DNA of 64,000 bases from Symsagittifera roscoffensis (taxonomy: Eukaryota; Xenacoelomorpha; Acoela; Convolutidae). The stretch spans positions 26,104,318-26,168,317 of the forward strand of contig NC_087068.1 of the NCBI RefSeq assembly GCF_963678635.1, given 5' to 3'. The translations under genes and the position numbers were made by a program. The notes beneath the pieces were generated by a model, which was not told the DNA's origin, made no database searches, and saw only the letters and a program-made list of their open reading frames with translations. This document shows, one piece after another, positions 1 through 14,700 of the stretch (its first letter is position 1; every line of letters starts with the position of its first letter).

Positions 1-2280
1 AAAAGAAGCTTATTATCTAAAACAAAAACAAATTCTATAAAAATCGTTTTTCTATGAAACGAACCGCAATTTCAGGATCTTATACAACAACCAAACAAAC
101 GCCTCCAAAATTCTCCAAAGTCAAATTGAAGATCAAAATAAACAACTAAACGAACAGAGATAAGTTTCTTAGTCAGAAGCAACAACAGCATATTCAATAA
201 AATTTAAACCTAGAAGAAAAAACATTATAACAGAAAAACCAGTGCAAACATACACGACCCATCGACCTACATCATGACATATTGAAAATTGCACATTAAC
301 AGTAGTTCCACATAAAAAATGATTCAATACGACAATAACTTCGAAGAAAACTATATCCTACTATTTGTCATAAACCAACCAGTGATCCATCACGTGATCT
401 TGTACAACTTTGTCGTAACCTTATCATAAATTAATTTTGGGACATGAAAAGGAGTTTCCAGAAGTTAAAATGCAAAGACAAACACTAGATCATTACCTAC
501 GAAGCATTTGTAATGTAACCTCCAAATACTGTATAATCACTATTGGAACTCTACCACCGGATTTCAGCTCAATTCAACTACCGAGAAAACAAACATATGA
601 TAGAAAACTGAAAGTCTAAATTTTTTTGTAGAAAATATCAAAAAAAATACAACAACAAAATTCACAACAGGCAGATTCGATCTTCACAATAGATGTTTTT
701 CAATCCTGTAAACTTGTCTTTCCACTTTAGATACATGTGAAATATTTTATTTTTTACGATCATAAACATCCAGACATACAGCAGTAGGAACACAAGTACT
801 TAATTTAACAACTCCTAAAAGCAATTAGCGAAAAACTTACAGATACAGACATTTCGAAAAAACTAAATTCGATCCACAAATTTACTAGCATTGTTATAAT
901 AGATTTATTTTCAAGACAAACTAGACCTAATTGCGCAACCTAGAAATAGTTTTCGCACAGAGTGTGATCAAAGATGCAATCTTGGTAGATGAAACAGATT
1001 ATGTCTGGGACCCCGTTTTTTGACATAACATATGATATTTCGAGCTCAGCAATTGAAATTATATCAATAAGTAAAAACTATTTGAAGTTTATCCCCTAAC
1101 TACAAATACGACATCAGTAAACTATGAAACGATACAACAAATGATGAAAGTCTGAATTCACTATTCATGCAGACACAAGAAAATCTGAATGGAACTATAA
1201 CACTTAGCCAGCAAAATATTCAACCACCATCTTAGTTTACAACAGAAAAAACTGTCACCACAATATCGGTAACAACACAACAAAGTTCAAGATGTTCACT
1301 CAACAAAAACAACACTACATAACAAGAACAATACTTGGTCTCACAGCCAATATTACAATTAACAGCTAAACCAACTGGTTTTTCCCAAAATACTCGCAAA
1401 CAGATTATCAAACATATAAACCGACAACCAAAACACGATCCTTCAAATGAGCAAAAAAAATGTAAATCACTTTGCAAACCATAACTAATATTTTCTGCAA
1501 ACAATATTTGAAATCATCCAATAGCACGAAGGATTCAAACAAAACAATCACAAATTCATGACCACAATTATAGTCAGCACCAACCTAACAATTCTATTCT
1601 ATAATCGGTACGTTTTCATTATACACGAAACACTCAAAAATACCAAATAGAAAATTACCCGATGTTTTATCAAAATGAAAAATATCCAACCAATGGACAC
1701 TTCAATAACACAATTCCACTTCACTTCTTCGAAGATGAAGATTAAGGCCATCGAAAATAAAAAAAAAACATGCTAACCAACGGAAATAGCAAAGGAACAA
1801 TATTGATGAAACAGAAGATATTTAGCAATCAGATTTTTTTGAAACGCTTTTAGACTCACCAAAAAATCAATCACAAAAGTCTAAATTACAGGTGAAATCG
1901 AAAACACAAGACTAAATTATCACTGAAACTGAATTATCCACAAAAATGTCATGATATAAAAATACAATATACAATGTGTACTCAAGGCTACCAAACAGGG
2001 TCAATGAGAAATAAAATACCGTTGCCATATTACTTACAACAACATGAAAATAGCTGAAATCAGCTTACAAATGCTACTCAATTGCTCAATACAGCAGAAT
2101 CATAACAAATGATGATGAATCCATACCTAATGGGTGAAGCATCCATTACATCCAGCAAACCGCCAATGGTTCTCACGAGAACAGACTAATTACTAAGTTG
2201 AACATCATTTAATTTCTGTTAGACCAAAATTGTTTTTAAAAATAGGCCCAGAACCAATTAACATCCCTCTTCATCGAAAC

Positions 2281-3560
2281 TGAATTCAATTAGTTACAGC
2301 CTTAACACAAACCGAAATTGACGAAGCAGCTCAAAAAAACTTTTCAGTAGGACCAATAGAAAATAAATCAGATTGGAAACTCATTAGAAAAAAAATTACA
2401 GATTGGTTCAAAAAAAGATAAGATTAAAGCGTTTTAAAAAGATTACTAACTGAAACAATAAAAAAAATTGCCTTAAGAATAGAAACAATAGTAAGAAAAG
2501 CATATGTTTTAAATACACATGATAACAAAACACAAAAATGACAGACGCTTTAATGATGACTTAAACTTCACAATTCAGAAAAACAGTAACAAATAAAAGG
2601 CATCACGCCGATATAAATCTTCGCAAACTCATAGAAAAATTAGAATATGAAGAAAAAACAAGAAAACTAGAAAAAACAGAAAACCTAAAAACATTCAAAC
2701 AACTTTCTCGCAAACAAATATCATAAGAGATTCTGACATTGAATTAGGAGAAAGATTAAAACAACTCTCAATACAAACCAACAGAATCGAAATTTTAAAA
2801 GAAAAACCTCATTCAAAAATGGTGTTGATGGGTTCAGCATTCAGGAATGGAGACAAAAACAACAAGACGTATCAATAAAATCACCAAAAAACACAAAACA
2901 TCAAGCAAACTTTTTTATCAATACTTGAAAAAAGACCAAAACTTACAAAACAGAAAAATTCAAAGCAAAAATATATCAGGAACACCAGTTTCATCTGTCT
3001 ATAATAACAACATATTGCAATATCCGTACAAAAAAAATATCATAACTTCAAGGAAAATCACCAGATTGAAATTATTCATACTATAGTACTCAAATTATAG
3101 ATAGCTGTTCTAATAGCCTCGATAGTCAATATAGAAACAATTACTCAGGATTAGATTCAAATAGAAGCAATAAGCCTAACTATAACAGAAACCATACGTA
3201 TTCAAACAACCGCAACATAAATTATTCTAAAGACCATTATAAACAATTTTAAATCACCCGCGACAAAAATTATTCAAATAATCGTTCAACAATTAATTCA
3301 AACAAAAACATTTAAGAAAACATAGCTACAGATCACGTGAAGCTTCAAGTAATAATAGATATCGAGACAATAGCTATCAAAAAAGACAATCAAGATATTT
3401 TTCACAGTCACCACGTAGAAAAAATTCAAAATTGTCAAATAGAAAACATGAAAACCACAGAAGGAGTAAATCAAAACTTCAAGGACAAATTAACCAGGTA
3501 CAATCTACATCCGAAGCAACCCTGTTCTCCAAAATTGAAAATTATGAACTGACCCTCAAA
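2281..3560 (+). pseudogene. gag-like and nucleocapsid-like remnant
   Basis: Several frames must be combined, so this is not a working gene. About 40 residues from 2290 read as a gag-type helical segment ending in a stop. A second stretch near 2600-2720 is rich in Glu, Lys and Leu. Around 3120-3320 the peptide is rich in Asn, Ser, Tyr and Arg, and at 3340-3540 one frame gives an Arg/Ser/Gln-rich basic peptide containing SQSPRRKNSKLSNRKHENHR, which would suit RNA binding. No CCHC knuckle is visible. Calling it gag rests on composition and on its place upstream of the RT linker. Confidence 0.5.
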
Positions 3561-4339
3561 GATTGAATACCCTCACAAAATGAAAACTCCGAATTCCAAT
3601 TGAACCATAGAGAAGCAGATATAACAAAAGTGAAATCGAAAGTATATTAAAAAGTAACATATTAGGAATTAAACATGAATATGAAACTCCTGTTGAATCA
3701 GACCTTTGTCAAAATGAAAATTCGGAAAAAAAGGCTTATGATTAACACACAAGTCACATGAGAAACATCAATATTATTCCACATCTACACGAAAGTTGTG
3801 AGAACACAGACCATGTCGATCAAAACACAACTCCCAAATTGCCTCGACCAAAAAAAAGAATCTTGACCGTATCCTTTTTTTAAAAAGCCCAAAAAGTAGG
3901 AATGTTCAATCGATATTTTACATTCAAAAACATCAGATATCGATATTGACTCAGGTGTAGAATCAAAGGTTATAAACATCAAAATATGGAATGAAATTCA
4001 CTCATTGCATTCAAATTTTACACTTCAAAGTACATTAAGTGGTTTTGCTACGGCGCAAGGTACCAGCTCACAAAAATTCACTTATCTCTCCAACCAACAA
4101 AAATTAACGAACTCACTTATTTCTCAACAAAAACCGTTTAAGCGAATATTCCACAGCACAACTGTTAAGCATAACATTATAGGCATACCATTTATAACTA
4201 AAAAAACACCAACAAATAAAATGTTGAACGCTAAACTACAAATAAAACATAAACATACCCGAAAAAATTATACCATTCCAAATATAGAAAAATACATCAG
4301 AGCAACAAAAAATTTTAAGCATGTTTATTTTTCAATACT

Positions 4340-4575
4340 CTCAAATTAACCAAGAAGAACCTGAAAAGTTAGCAAATTTAATATTAAAATTCCCAAATGT
4401 ATTTTGCTACGTCAAAACTTGGTATCGGAAAAAATCCATTCACCACTACATCTTCCTCTAAAACCAGACGCAGTTTTCAAAAAACAACTTAATTACCTAT
4501 ACACTTACAGGACAAAGTAAATAGACTGCTAGACATGCTTGAAAAGTACGCAATCAACTCACCAGTAAATAAGAA
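4340..4575 (+). pseudogene. Pre-RT/RT N-terminal fragment of a gypsy-like pol
   Basis: Two frames carry pieces that belong together. One reads EKIHSPLHLPLKPDAVFKKQ at about 4430-4490. After a one-base shift another reads LQDKVNRLLDMLEKYAINSP at about 4507-4566. This is the segment just upstream of the RT palm in gypsy-type polyproteins, where a primer-grip-preceding 'HRLPL-P' block is typical. Nothing of the catalytic YxDD region follows, so the element is truncated here. Confidence 0.65.
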
Positions 4576-4600
4576 CAACAAATTGAACAAGTGTTTGCGC

Positions 4601-5709
4601 CTAGATCCAAACGTTTATATATAACTTAATATTGTAGCACATTTGGATCATGAAATTAATTATTTTATAATTCTGACTTTGTATGAAATACTTTCCTTTT
4701 GTTTGCTGAAAAACCTTGTTTCGGCTAAATGACCTAAATTTTGTGTTTCCGGAGGGTGGCTTCAAGTTGTAGAAAACCAGAACTTCTAACAAGTATTTGT
4801 GACAACAGTTTTGCGTGCAAGTAATTAACTTTTGTCGGTTCAGCTCGACGCGCCACTGTAATTGATAAAACTTCATGGAATTACCGCGCGGACAAACTAT
4901 AGCAGAAACAAACTGCCGAAGACTTCGCTGCAATGGTTTTCAAATAATCGGAAGTTCACTTATCAGTTGCTGAAACTTTCTGATTACATTTTGAGATATA
5001 ATGAAAGACGGCGGTACGCGCTCTAATTTTACAATAATTTTAGGTCGTATCGAAATTTAATATGTTTCTGAAAAATACTTTTCAAAACATTTACAATCGT
5101 TTGATTTTTCTGATGATTTTATAGTGGAAAAGTGCTCAGAAGAACACCAAAAGCTTCAATAGTTTTTGGATTCTTGTATGCTTAGAGTTCAGAGTTTGCG
5201 CTCTCTAGCGGCTCAATTTTATAACACTAGCAAAACTCTTAAATCGGTTTTTCTCGACACTACAATAAAACTTTGGAAAACTTCCTGCAGATGATTTCAA
5301 AGCATCAGCAAATTTTTTGCCACTAATAGCAAACAAAAATAAAATAGACAAAATTGTTCCGTGATAAATAGATAGTGATAAACAGACGGTGTACCCAATC
5401 CAAAATTTTTCTATGAGAAGGCCACCCCGGACCTAAACTCAGAAGAAAAGTTTGAATTGTGGTCATGTAAGGTAGAACCAATAGTCGATCAACGTCAGAT
5501 CTTGGATCGAACAGCTTCGAAATATGGGTCAAGTAGGTTCGAATCATGCCGCAAATGGAGTCGAATCATGAGTCGAAAGTGTTTGAATCATGGATCGAAC
5601 ATTGTCGATTCATGTTTTTTTTGTATGGATACGGGCTTCTAAAACAATATATTTATTCCGCTTGTTTATATGGCAATGATGTGTAAAATGTAGTACAATT
5701 GTTAGAATT
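4601..5709. other. No gene seen; short degenerate repeat
   Basis: I see no supported gene. A degenerate short repeat built on TCGAATCATG occurs four times between about 5535 and 5621, with diverged spacers. The segment is the 3' flank of the acid phosphatase gene. Confidence 0.6.
5652..5657 (-). promoter_or_regulatory. Polyadenylation signal of the acid phosphatase gene
   Basis: On the - strand this is AATAAA, about 53 nt beyond the TAG stop of exon 9. Its distance and position fit the gene's 3' end. Confidence 0.6.
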
Positions 5710-8700
5710 CTAGACCAAGTTTTTGCGATTTGTTTCCAAGTTTTTGTCCTTAGAAGTCAAATAACATGCTGTTTTGGGATCCATGTTCACTTTGGGCGCT
5801 ACCATCTGCGAAAAGGTTGCGTAGTCACACATTACGTCATTACACTTTGGCATCAATCGGACATCGTTTGTCATGTCGAGTGTTTTGTTCCGGAACGACA
5901 GCTGCACAAAGAAACTGAAACGAAAACTTATTTGAACGATCAATGATATCATCAGAAAAAAAATGTGTCAAAATACGTCAATGTATTTTGAGGCTATAGG
6001 ATTGTTTAAATTTTTTTGTTAAAATACATGATTTTTAAGTCGCTCTTTCAATTTTCAGATATTCCGTTGCACTGTTGTTGGTCGACCAAAGTTGAACAAA
6101 AAATCAAAACAAAAACTTGAAACAAGATTCTGAATAACGCAAACAAAGTCAAAACAGTCCAGCTCAAAAAAAAACAACTTCATTACAGGGTGTTTCAGGT
6201 AATTTTTTCAAAAAGAGTAGAATAACCCATTGACAAAATTGACGCAAAAACGTCAAAATGTAGAAAATGGAGAACACTTTTTAAACTACTGATAACCTTC
6301 TCATGCCTTTAAACGATGGTAAACCTCAGAAAGCGTGAAGTCGTCTCGCAGACTTTTCCGAAAACTCCTTATATAAATGGACTGAATCAGTTGAATAATT
6401 TGTTTTCAAAATTTGCTTTACAGACATGTAAGGAACTTGCGATTTACTAAAATGGCAACCGTTGAAGCTATTGCTCGTATCATTATTTGTTAGCCCAATA
6501 GAAGGGGTGTGTTTTTGATAATTTCAAGGAACTACATAATTCTTGATGGTAGGAAAAACGACGAAGTGTTTTGATTTTCAAACTTTCAAAAATCAATTGA
6601 AGATACAAATAATTGTATACTAAGCGGAAAATTTGACAGTTTAGGGTTTTGTATCACGCAAACGACTCAACTGAAATGCAATTCTCGATTGATGGCTGCT
6701 GAACAGACTTCCCTCTGTGTAATTTTCCTCGGTTACAAAGAACTCAACCGGATACAATTCTTCAATTGATCACGATCGTGAGTACTTTTCTCGGGAGATG
6801 TTTTATCGGTCGAAAATCTTGCCTACTGGAACTCGGGCAAAAGGTTTTTGCTTGGTCGAGCACAATTGGACTAACATTACTTTGGTCGCAACTTTGCTCG
6901 GTCAAAAACTTGTCTCAGTTCGGGTCGGTCGACGAATTATGTTATGGGTCCAGCAAAAGCTGGCGGAGATTTGTTTGTGATAATTTTTAATTTATAATTT
7001 ATGTTGTACTGATCCGGGAAGACGGAGTAGTACTGATCAAAATTTTAAGAATAGAACTTCAGATAAGAACAAGAGTTTCTCTTCTAGGATAGTGACCGGA
7101 CGCTGATTAGGAGATTCCTAGTATTTTTCCATCTGTTTGAATTTTGAATTAGTTTGTGAGAAAAAAGAAAAAGTTTCCAAAAAACAGTCAATAATTCAAA
7201 AAAATTGAATCTTCCTAAGACCATGACAGTTTTTCTAATAAATCAGGGGAATAACCCATCAGGCTGAACGCTTAACCTCAATTTTGGCTAAGTATTTTTC
7301 GAGAAATAACGGTAAAAATATCAAAACATGGACTTGTTCTAAGAAATACCGATTTTAATTCGGCGTAGCTAGTTATGCATTGAAAGTTTTTGTTTCATGG
7401 TTTTTTCAATTAACCATTAAACATAATATTGCCGGGTAGCATATGTGAAAAATTAAAAAAAAAACCAAAAATTGTTCAAAATTGAACCCTAAATCCAAAA
7501 TTATTTTTTTGGAAGGTATTTTTGAGAAAAATGACCAACCCGCAAAAAAGATACCCACACGCTGATTTTTTACGGTTGCCAAAATCTGTAGTTCGTAGAG
7601 TAGATTTTGCGCAAAGGAAAATTTTTCATAAAAACGACTGAGAAAAACGCGATTTCAATACTGTAAACTATTAATCAATAAGTCTACAGCTATTCCGTAA
7701 ACTATAACAGCTTCAACTGTTTCAGGTAACTGGCACACACAACATCAGCCGGCATGTACTTGATCAATTAGCTCCAAGATCTCAGACAGCACCAGTGGCG
7801 CAGGAAACAAACTCAATAAACAATATAAAACAATTTAACTGAACTCAATAAATCATCCTACGAAATGTTTATAAACATATGACATTCCCTCAACTTGAAT
7901 AATTTTAATTTTTGAAATTTGAAATTACGCAAACAGAAAAAGGCTAGAGTTCAAGACCAGCGGTCCGCCCTCTCCCTGGGCATACAAACAGAGTTTTTTT
8001 TTCAAAGTTTTAGTTTTAAATGATCTTCTATCGATTTCCAGTGGATGGCACCTTCTTAGTTGGTTTCCCGTTCCTTTGCTCCTTTCCCCTTATTTCGCCT
8101 CTCCTTAAAAATGCGGTCCATCATCACTCCTCCAAATTTACTGACTCGCTGATCATTTACTGGCGAGTAGACAATTTCTATTCCTTCCGAATTACAGAAC
8201 GATTTTACAGCTTTGGATGTAAAACTAGAACCTTGATCCATAAAAAAATTTCTGGGCACTGTGGTGAGATATATAATGTTTCAGAAATTTTAGAACCTTA
8301 TCGCTCTTATTATTTCATTGTCGACGGCCACCGTAAAAATTGATCCTCCGCAGCAAGAAAATAATTGTCCGACTCATTTAAGTACTTCAAAAGTCTAATT
8401 GTAGACATTCTTTCGGCTCCTTAGGTTCATAAGTTTTCCCAATGTCACCTTTGGCGCATATTGGTTGAAGGCTTTTACTTGCGGCAGTGCATTCCTTGCA
8501 GTCAACGGCGGCGTCCACCAAACTCCGATGAATATAAGGGAACCACACGTCCCTCGCCGCGTCAAACATATTCATAAGGCCGTGATGGAAACAGTGAATT
8601 CGGTTTACCACCGCATTTCGAAGTGGAATCGGGATGTCGAGTCGTTCGTCCATCCAGAGACAGTTCTCGTGAACAAGAAAATTGCGCGTATGCTGTCACA

Positions 8701-11700
8701 AATACGCTCCCATTGCGCGGATTTTCTTTTCGAGTTCCGGGACCTTGGCTTCCACTAACTCTTTGATCGCCCTCATCTGAGGATCCCCTTGTTATTGGCC
8801 TCCACTAACTTCAAATTAAACAATTCGGGTAATGCGTCGCTTTTCCTGACAATTTTGCAGTCTCATGGTATCACTGACATTACCATAATTGCTGGGTACG
8901 CCGCTGGAAACACCTCCCCCCCCAAACGCCTATGGAATGGAAATTACCACGTTGCATTTAACGTCCCCTGCTTCTGAAGTCACCGCCTCCAATCTTGAGT
9001 CCAGCACTTCTGCTTCCACTGATAATTTCTAGGTATTGTAACGAAAGCTTATTTCATTTTTTTCAAGTTTATGCTCGCCATCGGAAAATTATTAAAATTG
9101 AATTGGAAGAATGGAATTAATTTTCGACTCACGCAATTGACAATTAATTATCGTTTTGACCTTTATTGCGCCTTCACCGTCGTTGCACTCAACTATGCAC
9201 ATTGTTGCTTTTTGATTAGTTGCTGATCGATCACATGATTTTCCGCCCTCATCCAGTGGAGTTTTGCAACCGTGTTTGCATATTTTACTCTCTTTAGCTG
9301 AAAAAATTGATATCCTTGACTTGATGTTTGCCACTCCGGTGGTTTTCTCTACTCGATAACCGAAGGAATTGTTATTTGATTATGTTTTTGCCAGAGTGAA
9401 CGTATTATTATAAAGGCTCACCCGCGATACCTCCCCCACTGGTTGCCATATTGAATAATCGGCCAGTCCGATTTTGGCTACGGGCATGTGTTCAATTTTA
9501 AAATCAAAAGGAATTATTCTGTCAATTCAACGAGTTAAGCGGCTAAACATGCTTTTTTTACTTGTTATTCCCATTTAAAGATGTTACTAGAGCTTTATGA
9601 TCTGTTAGGACTGCAAATTGCTTACCAAATTTGTAATTTCTAAAAAATGTTGAGCCCCAGACAACTGCTAGCAGTTCCAATTCATTAGTTGAAAACTTTT
9701 TCTACACCGCGTTTGAAAATCGGCACGCGAATGAAATTGGCCGCCATCTTTCGCATCCGAGTTTTTCAAGAACTCCCCCGAAGCCATTATGACTCGCATC
9801 GCACACGATGCGGATATCCTTATGCACGTCGAAATGTTTCAAATTCCACAATGTTCGCCACTTGCTTCTTTAACATTTCGAACGCTAATTGACATTCGTC
9901 CGTCCATATGAATTCATTTTTTTCGCTTGGGAGTGGCCGCAACAGCGCCGAGTTTTCCGCGAGCGCCGGTAAGTACTAATGAAGACTATGTATAGAACCC
10001 ATAAATGACTTGAGTTGTGACAGCGACTTAGGAAGAGCTAACTTGTCAATGGGATCCATCTTTCGCACCAACGATGTAATAACGGAATTTGTAAACCGGT
10101 GGCCCAATCATGAACATTCATTTCTCGCGAATTACATTTTTCTAATTTCAATGCCATATTTTTTGTCAAATTTTTCACAGATTTTCTCCACTAGCGATAT
10201 AACTAGAATGTCATCGATAAATGCGTGCGCACATGGAAGTTCAGAAAGAATCACGTCCATGACCCGTTGAAATTCCGTTGAAATTAAGCCGTAGAAACAC
10301 GTTTTAAACAAATACGTTCCACTAGAACGACCTCCTACTAAGAAAAGTTGCAATGTTGACTGGTATTCTCATTTAGAGGTAATTTTCCGTACGCATAGGT
10401 CAGTTCAATTGTTGTAAGAGAAAAATGTCCCCCTTGCTTCCGTTCACTTATTGTTTGTCCCAAAATATCCATTAGCTCCTCAATATTGGGCATCTGGTAC
10501 TTATTTTTATGGGCTTGCTTCTTTAATTTCCTTGATTCCAAAGCAAGTTTTACCAAACCGTCCTTCTTCACTGTGATCACAATTGGCGAAACGAAAAATT
10601 TGTCTGGGCGCTCTTCTAATTTTTGAATATGCCCTTGTGCCAGTGTTTATCAATCTCAATATCTCTTTTCTCCTGCAACGTAATGGGCACCCTTCTGCCC
10701 TTTTGTTGAATCGGTATTAAGTTTTTGAAGAACTCTGCTTGAAATTTATAGTTACGTATGCGCCTTACCCTGTGAAAAAGATTATAGAATTGCATACCGA
10801 AGTGCTTTTGCCAATGGATCCCTCCCCCTGTGCAGCGGCATCGATTTACTTCTGGATATTGAGTACTCCTTGCTCCGCTGGAGCTTGGACCAACATCAAC
10901 CCCAGTTTCGGCATCAAATCCAGATCGTTGAATTGAAGAGTGGCTACCATTTTCCCCATGAGTTTCAGCGGATTATTTCCATAATCTCGGAAATGGTCAT
11001 CCTTTGAATCTAACTGCTGAAGCTGCACCTTTTGTTTTCCCAAGGTACGTTTCAATTCTCCAATGGTAAAAATAGAAATGGGTGATCCACTGTCGATCCA
11101 TGCTTGAGTTGAATGTCCGTTCATTTTAAGTGCTAATTTTGCCGCCGCAACTTTCAATTCCTCCTCCTGTTTTCACTTGATTGACATGACGATATAATCG
11201 ATTGAACACTCTGAATCCCATCCATATGCCACCGCATTTGGGTCGGTCACCCATCCGACGGCACTTCCAAAGTTCGACGTATTAACCGCCGGTTCGTGGG
11301 ATATGCTCTCCCTCGGTGCCACCTTTGTAGATTAGACCCACACATCCTCGTCCTGCTGCTCTGCGACCTCGGCACGTACGTTCGTAATGGCTGGTTTTTT
11401 GACAAAATTTACACGTTTTTTTTCGTGCCGGACACTTCGCAATATGATCAGGTGTAAACGCGCTTGTTTCCTCTTCCGATTCCTCGCCCGCTCCGCTGGA
11501 ACGGCCGGCGATAGCCACCCCGAACGGCACTCACTGGCTCCGTCTTTATCTGAAGCGTCCCCGCCGGCGCCGCCGCGAGTCCACCCCCGGAAACGTTATA
11601 CGTCTTGGCGTACTTATCTCACCGCTCACATGGAACAGCGATCCGGTATCCGGTACACTTCGTCCGGAGTTTGGTCGAGCGACAGAGTTCCGTCTGAGCC

Positions 11701-14700
11701 TCCTCATTAGACACATTTGATATGAATACGTCGCGTAAAATCCGTTGCTCCCAAGTCAGTCACATCTGGCCGCCAATTCGCTTAAAACAGAGTGAAACGT
11801 TTCCAGTGTCTCCCCCTCCCGCAGGTTTCGAAGGTCTCGTTCCTCTATATTCTAAACACGCTCTCGGAGCTCGTCCAATTTTTGCTGACATTGGGTAGCC
11901 GCCAAATCCGGATGGGGTTTTCGGTCATGGAGTTCATCCTGACCCAGCTCCCCCCAGACAAAAACAGAGATTGTTCCGCTTCCATGCGGTTACTAAGTTT
12001 TTACCGTTCACTTCTGCTGGCAGCGCCGTAATTTGCGTCTTGNNNNNNNNNNNNNNNNNNNNNNNNNNNNNNNNNNNNNNNNNNNNNNNNNNNNNNNNNN
12101 NNNNNNNNNNNNNNNNNNNNNNNNNNNNNNNNNNNNNNNNNNNNNNNNNNNNNNNNNNNNNNNNNNNNNNNNNNNNNNNNNNNNNNNNNNNNNNNNNNNN
12201 NNNNNNNNNNNNNNNNNNNNNNNNNNNNNNNNNNNNNNNNNNGGGGTGTTGGACATTTGCTTAAAGTTTTTTTAAAGGATGAACATGTTTGTTTGGGTTT
12301 TAAGCTTGCAGAACGTTAATTTCTCACTAATTTGTTGTCGTTTTGATGTAATTGTGCCAATTTCTCATCCCAAATGCTACAAGATTTTATTTAGTTGCTA
12401 GCTTTTTTCTGCATAAAAAAAATCTATTCTCATGGTTTTTTGTGGGCCAAAAAAATTAGTTATTTTGTCATATTACTCAATTATTATGGATTTTAAAAAA
12501 AAAGTTATAATCCCCTGAAAATCCATTTTCACGGTTGGATGGGGCATAAAAATCAATTATATATGATTAAGTTTTCCGCCGATAGAATCCATTATAATCG
12601 ATTATTTCCCATGAAACTCCAGTGCGGGTAGTAGGAATTAGGAATAACTAACATGTAAGAGTTCACAAAAAAATAAAAAATTTTCTCTTTTGCTTAATTA
12701 TTTGTTCAATTCTTCAAATGTAAAAATCTACGTAATTGAAGTGATTAAAACTGTTTGCAGACAACAGTTAAACTTCGGTTGCAAAAAAAGCAAAAATTCA
12801 AAATAGTTCACTCGAAAAAAGGAGCTTGGCAAAATCTTACTACCAATGAAGGTTATAGATTTTTAAAAATTAGCAAAAAAAAATTTGGTTGTCATTATCG
12901 CCATGTCAACTCTAATTGTTCCGGAAGATTTATTGAGAAATTTATACTTATAAAGACTATGCAAAACTCAAGCAGCATATCCAAATTTGCAACGCGATTT
13001 TTTCAGGACGTAAAATTAGATGGTTTGTGGATTAAGACGAGCGACGATTAAGATTTTTGTATTCAATCAAGATGTTGGATTGGTGATTTTTTGTTCGCTG
13101 AAAGACCTAGAAATTTTGCAAAAAAAAGCCAAAAACTTTTGTGAGACGGAATTTTCAAGACTGCACTAAAACCGTTTCGTCAAATATACATAATTTCCAG
13201 TGTAGTGTAAGAAAGCAAACTTTCACCACTTCGGGCTCTAATATCCGAAAAAAAATGAGGAAACTTGCCAAAATTTGTTGGAAAAAATTGACAAAAATTG
13301 TCAAAGTTTTCACTGAAAAATTTTGAGCCACGTTATTTTATTTCCGATTAAAAGGTCGTATTCATTGCTGCCGTGAAATATTTTTTGGCAGAGATCAATC
13401 ACTTGGACTGTTAATTTCAATATACTCAAGCCATTTTCCGAAAAAATCAAGATTTTGTTCTTATTATTGCCAACAGAAACATTCGAACTTTTCAAATACA
13501 TTGACGGAATATTCGTGCTCGGGGAAATTTTTTTTCTTCAAACAAAATGAACTGGCCATTTTTGACGGAGTTTTTTGTAGTATCACTCAAAAAGTACTTT
13601 TGTCTTGAGCCTAAATATGAAAAAATTTTGTACCTCTGATGATTTTTGGATAAATTGTGGTGGTTTCAAGGTTACCCCTTTGGCCATGCTTACCATGTTT
13701 ACCAGATTACCATGTTTCGAGCTCGTTCGAAATTGGCCAAAGGACTTGTTCCAAATTGGCCAAAGGAACCTTATTTGCTATAATTGATTCGTTACTTTGA
13801 GCGAATTCTATGACTTTCTACTTTATATGTAGTGTGGGCAGATGATTTTGACAAAACAGCTTAACTTTTTATCATTTGTATTTTTTTAAAGCTTTTTTCA
13901 TGTTATTACTGCTTCCTTGGTGAAAAAATCAATCGATCAGTTCACGATGGATCAAAAGTTATAGTTCGAAATCGATAAAAATTGTCCCCAAAACTTCTGA
14001 ATCTCGCCTGTACTGGGTAACGGGTATGAGAGGCGGGTTGAGGGAAAATACGAAATAATTGTTGTTTTGGGCTCTGTGACCTCCCAAGAGATGGTACCTC
14101 TACATTGACTACGAAGCAAAAACTTTATGATTTTTAAAAAATCAACTAAAAGGGCGTCAAAAAGCCGACAACTTGAGAAAAGTATGCCAACAATTTGACA
14201 AAATGAAATCTAGGAGAGTGTTAATTGAGCCAGAGCTTGAACGTAATTTACAATATCTGAGTTTTCGTAGGATTTAATTAATATTCGGTTTTTTCATTGA
14301 GTCCTCGGAACATTTTACGGGTTTGATTTGTGGTACCACTGGTTGCTTTCAAAATTTTGAACTTCTGCTGGTCAGAAACCAGATAATTTTTCTATAAAAA
14401 ACGTATGAAACGAGGAGTGGCTGCCCTGGAAAAGCGCCATTATGCCAGCCTTCAACTGCGTACGTTGTTCGAATGAGACCAGCCACCGCGCTGTCGTAGT
14501 GTTTCCATAGAGCTAGGGGAACAAAGGATCACGCTGTTGTCGACAAATCGTTTCTCTTCTTTAATATCAGTTTTCTGGAAAAACGATGCGTGCTCGCCAA
14601 TTTTCTCGAGGATATCAGTTGGAATGTTGAACTGATCGGCAGTTTTAGCAAATTTTGTCTATGATAAGAACAAACGCAGATTTGATATCTGGGAGATGAA

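Larger units (their letters stand above)
1..4600 (+). mobile_element. Degenerate LTR retroelement remnant, A-rich coding strand
   Basis: The + strand is strikingly A-rich and holds short coding-like stretches separated by stops and frame changes. From about 2290 a gag-like stretch is seen (a run containing EIDEAAQKNF and SDWKLIRKKI), followed at 2460-2820 by helical charged segments. At 3120-3560 a basic, Ser/Arg/Asn/Tyr-rich nucleocapsid-like part follows. At 4340-4570 there is a pre-RT linker that is well conserved in one gypsy-like family (HSPLHLPLKPDAVF, then a short ...DKVNRLLDMLEKY stretch in another frame). The element stops at about 4600, before the RT catalytic core, so it is a 5' fragment. 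The 5' end lies outside the window or is not recognisable; bases 1-2280 show no convincing domain. The family assignment is from remembered conservation, not a search. Confidence 0.6.
8040..12042 (-). mobile_element. Degenerate Ty3/gypsy retrotransposon remnant
   Basis: Read on the - strand, gag, zinc knuckle, protease, RT, RNase H tail, integrase zinc finger and integrase core follow each other in canonical gypsy order, all broken by stops and frame changes. The 5' end runs into the assembly gap at 12043. The 3' end stops inside the integrase core at about 8050, so no 3' LTR is recognised. It lies in the last intron of the acid phosphatase gene, in the same orientation as the gene. It is unrelated in detail to the giant element at 37-61 kb. 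Confidence 0.85.
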
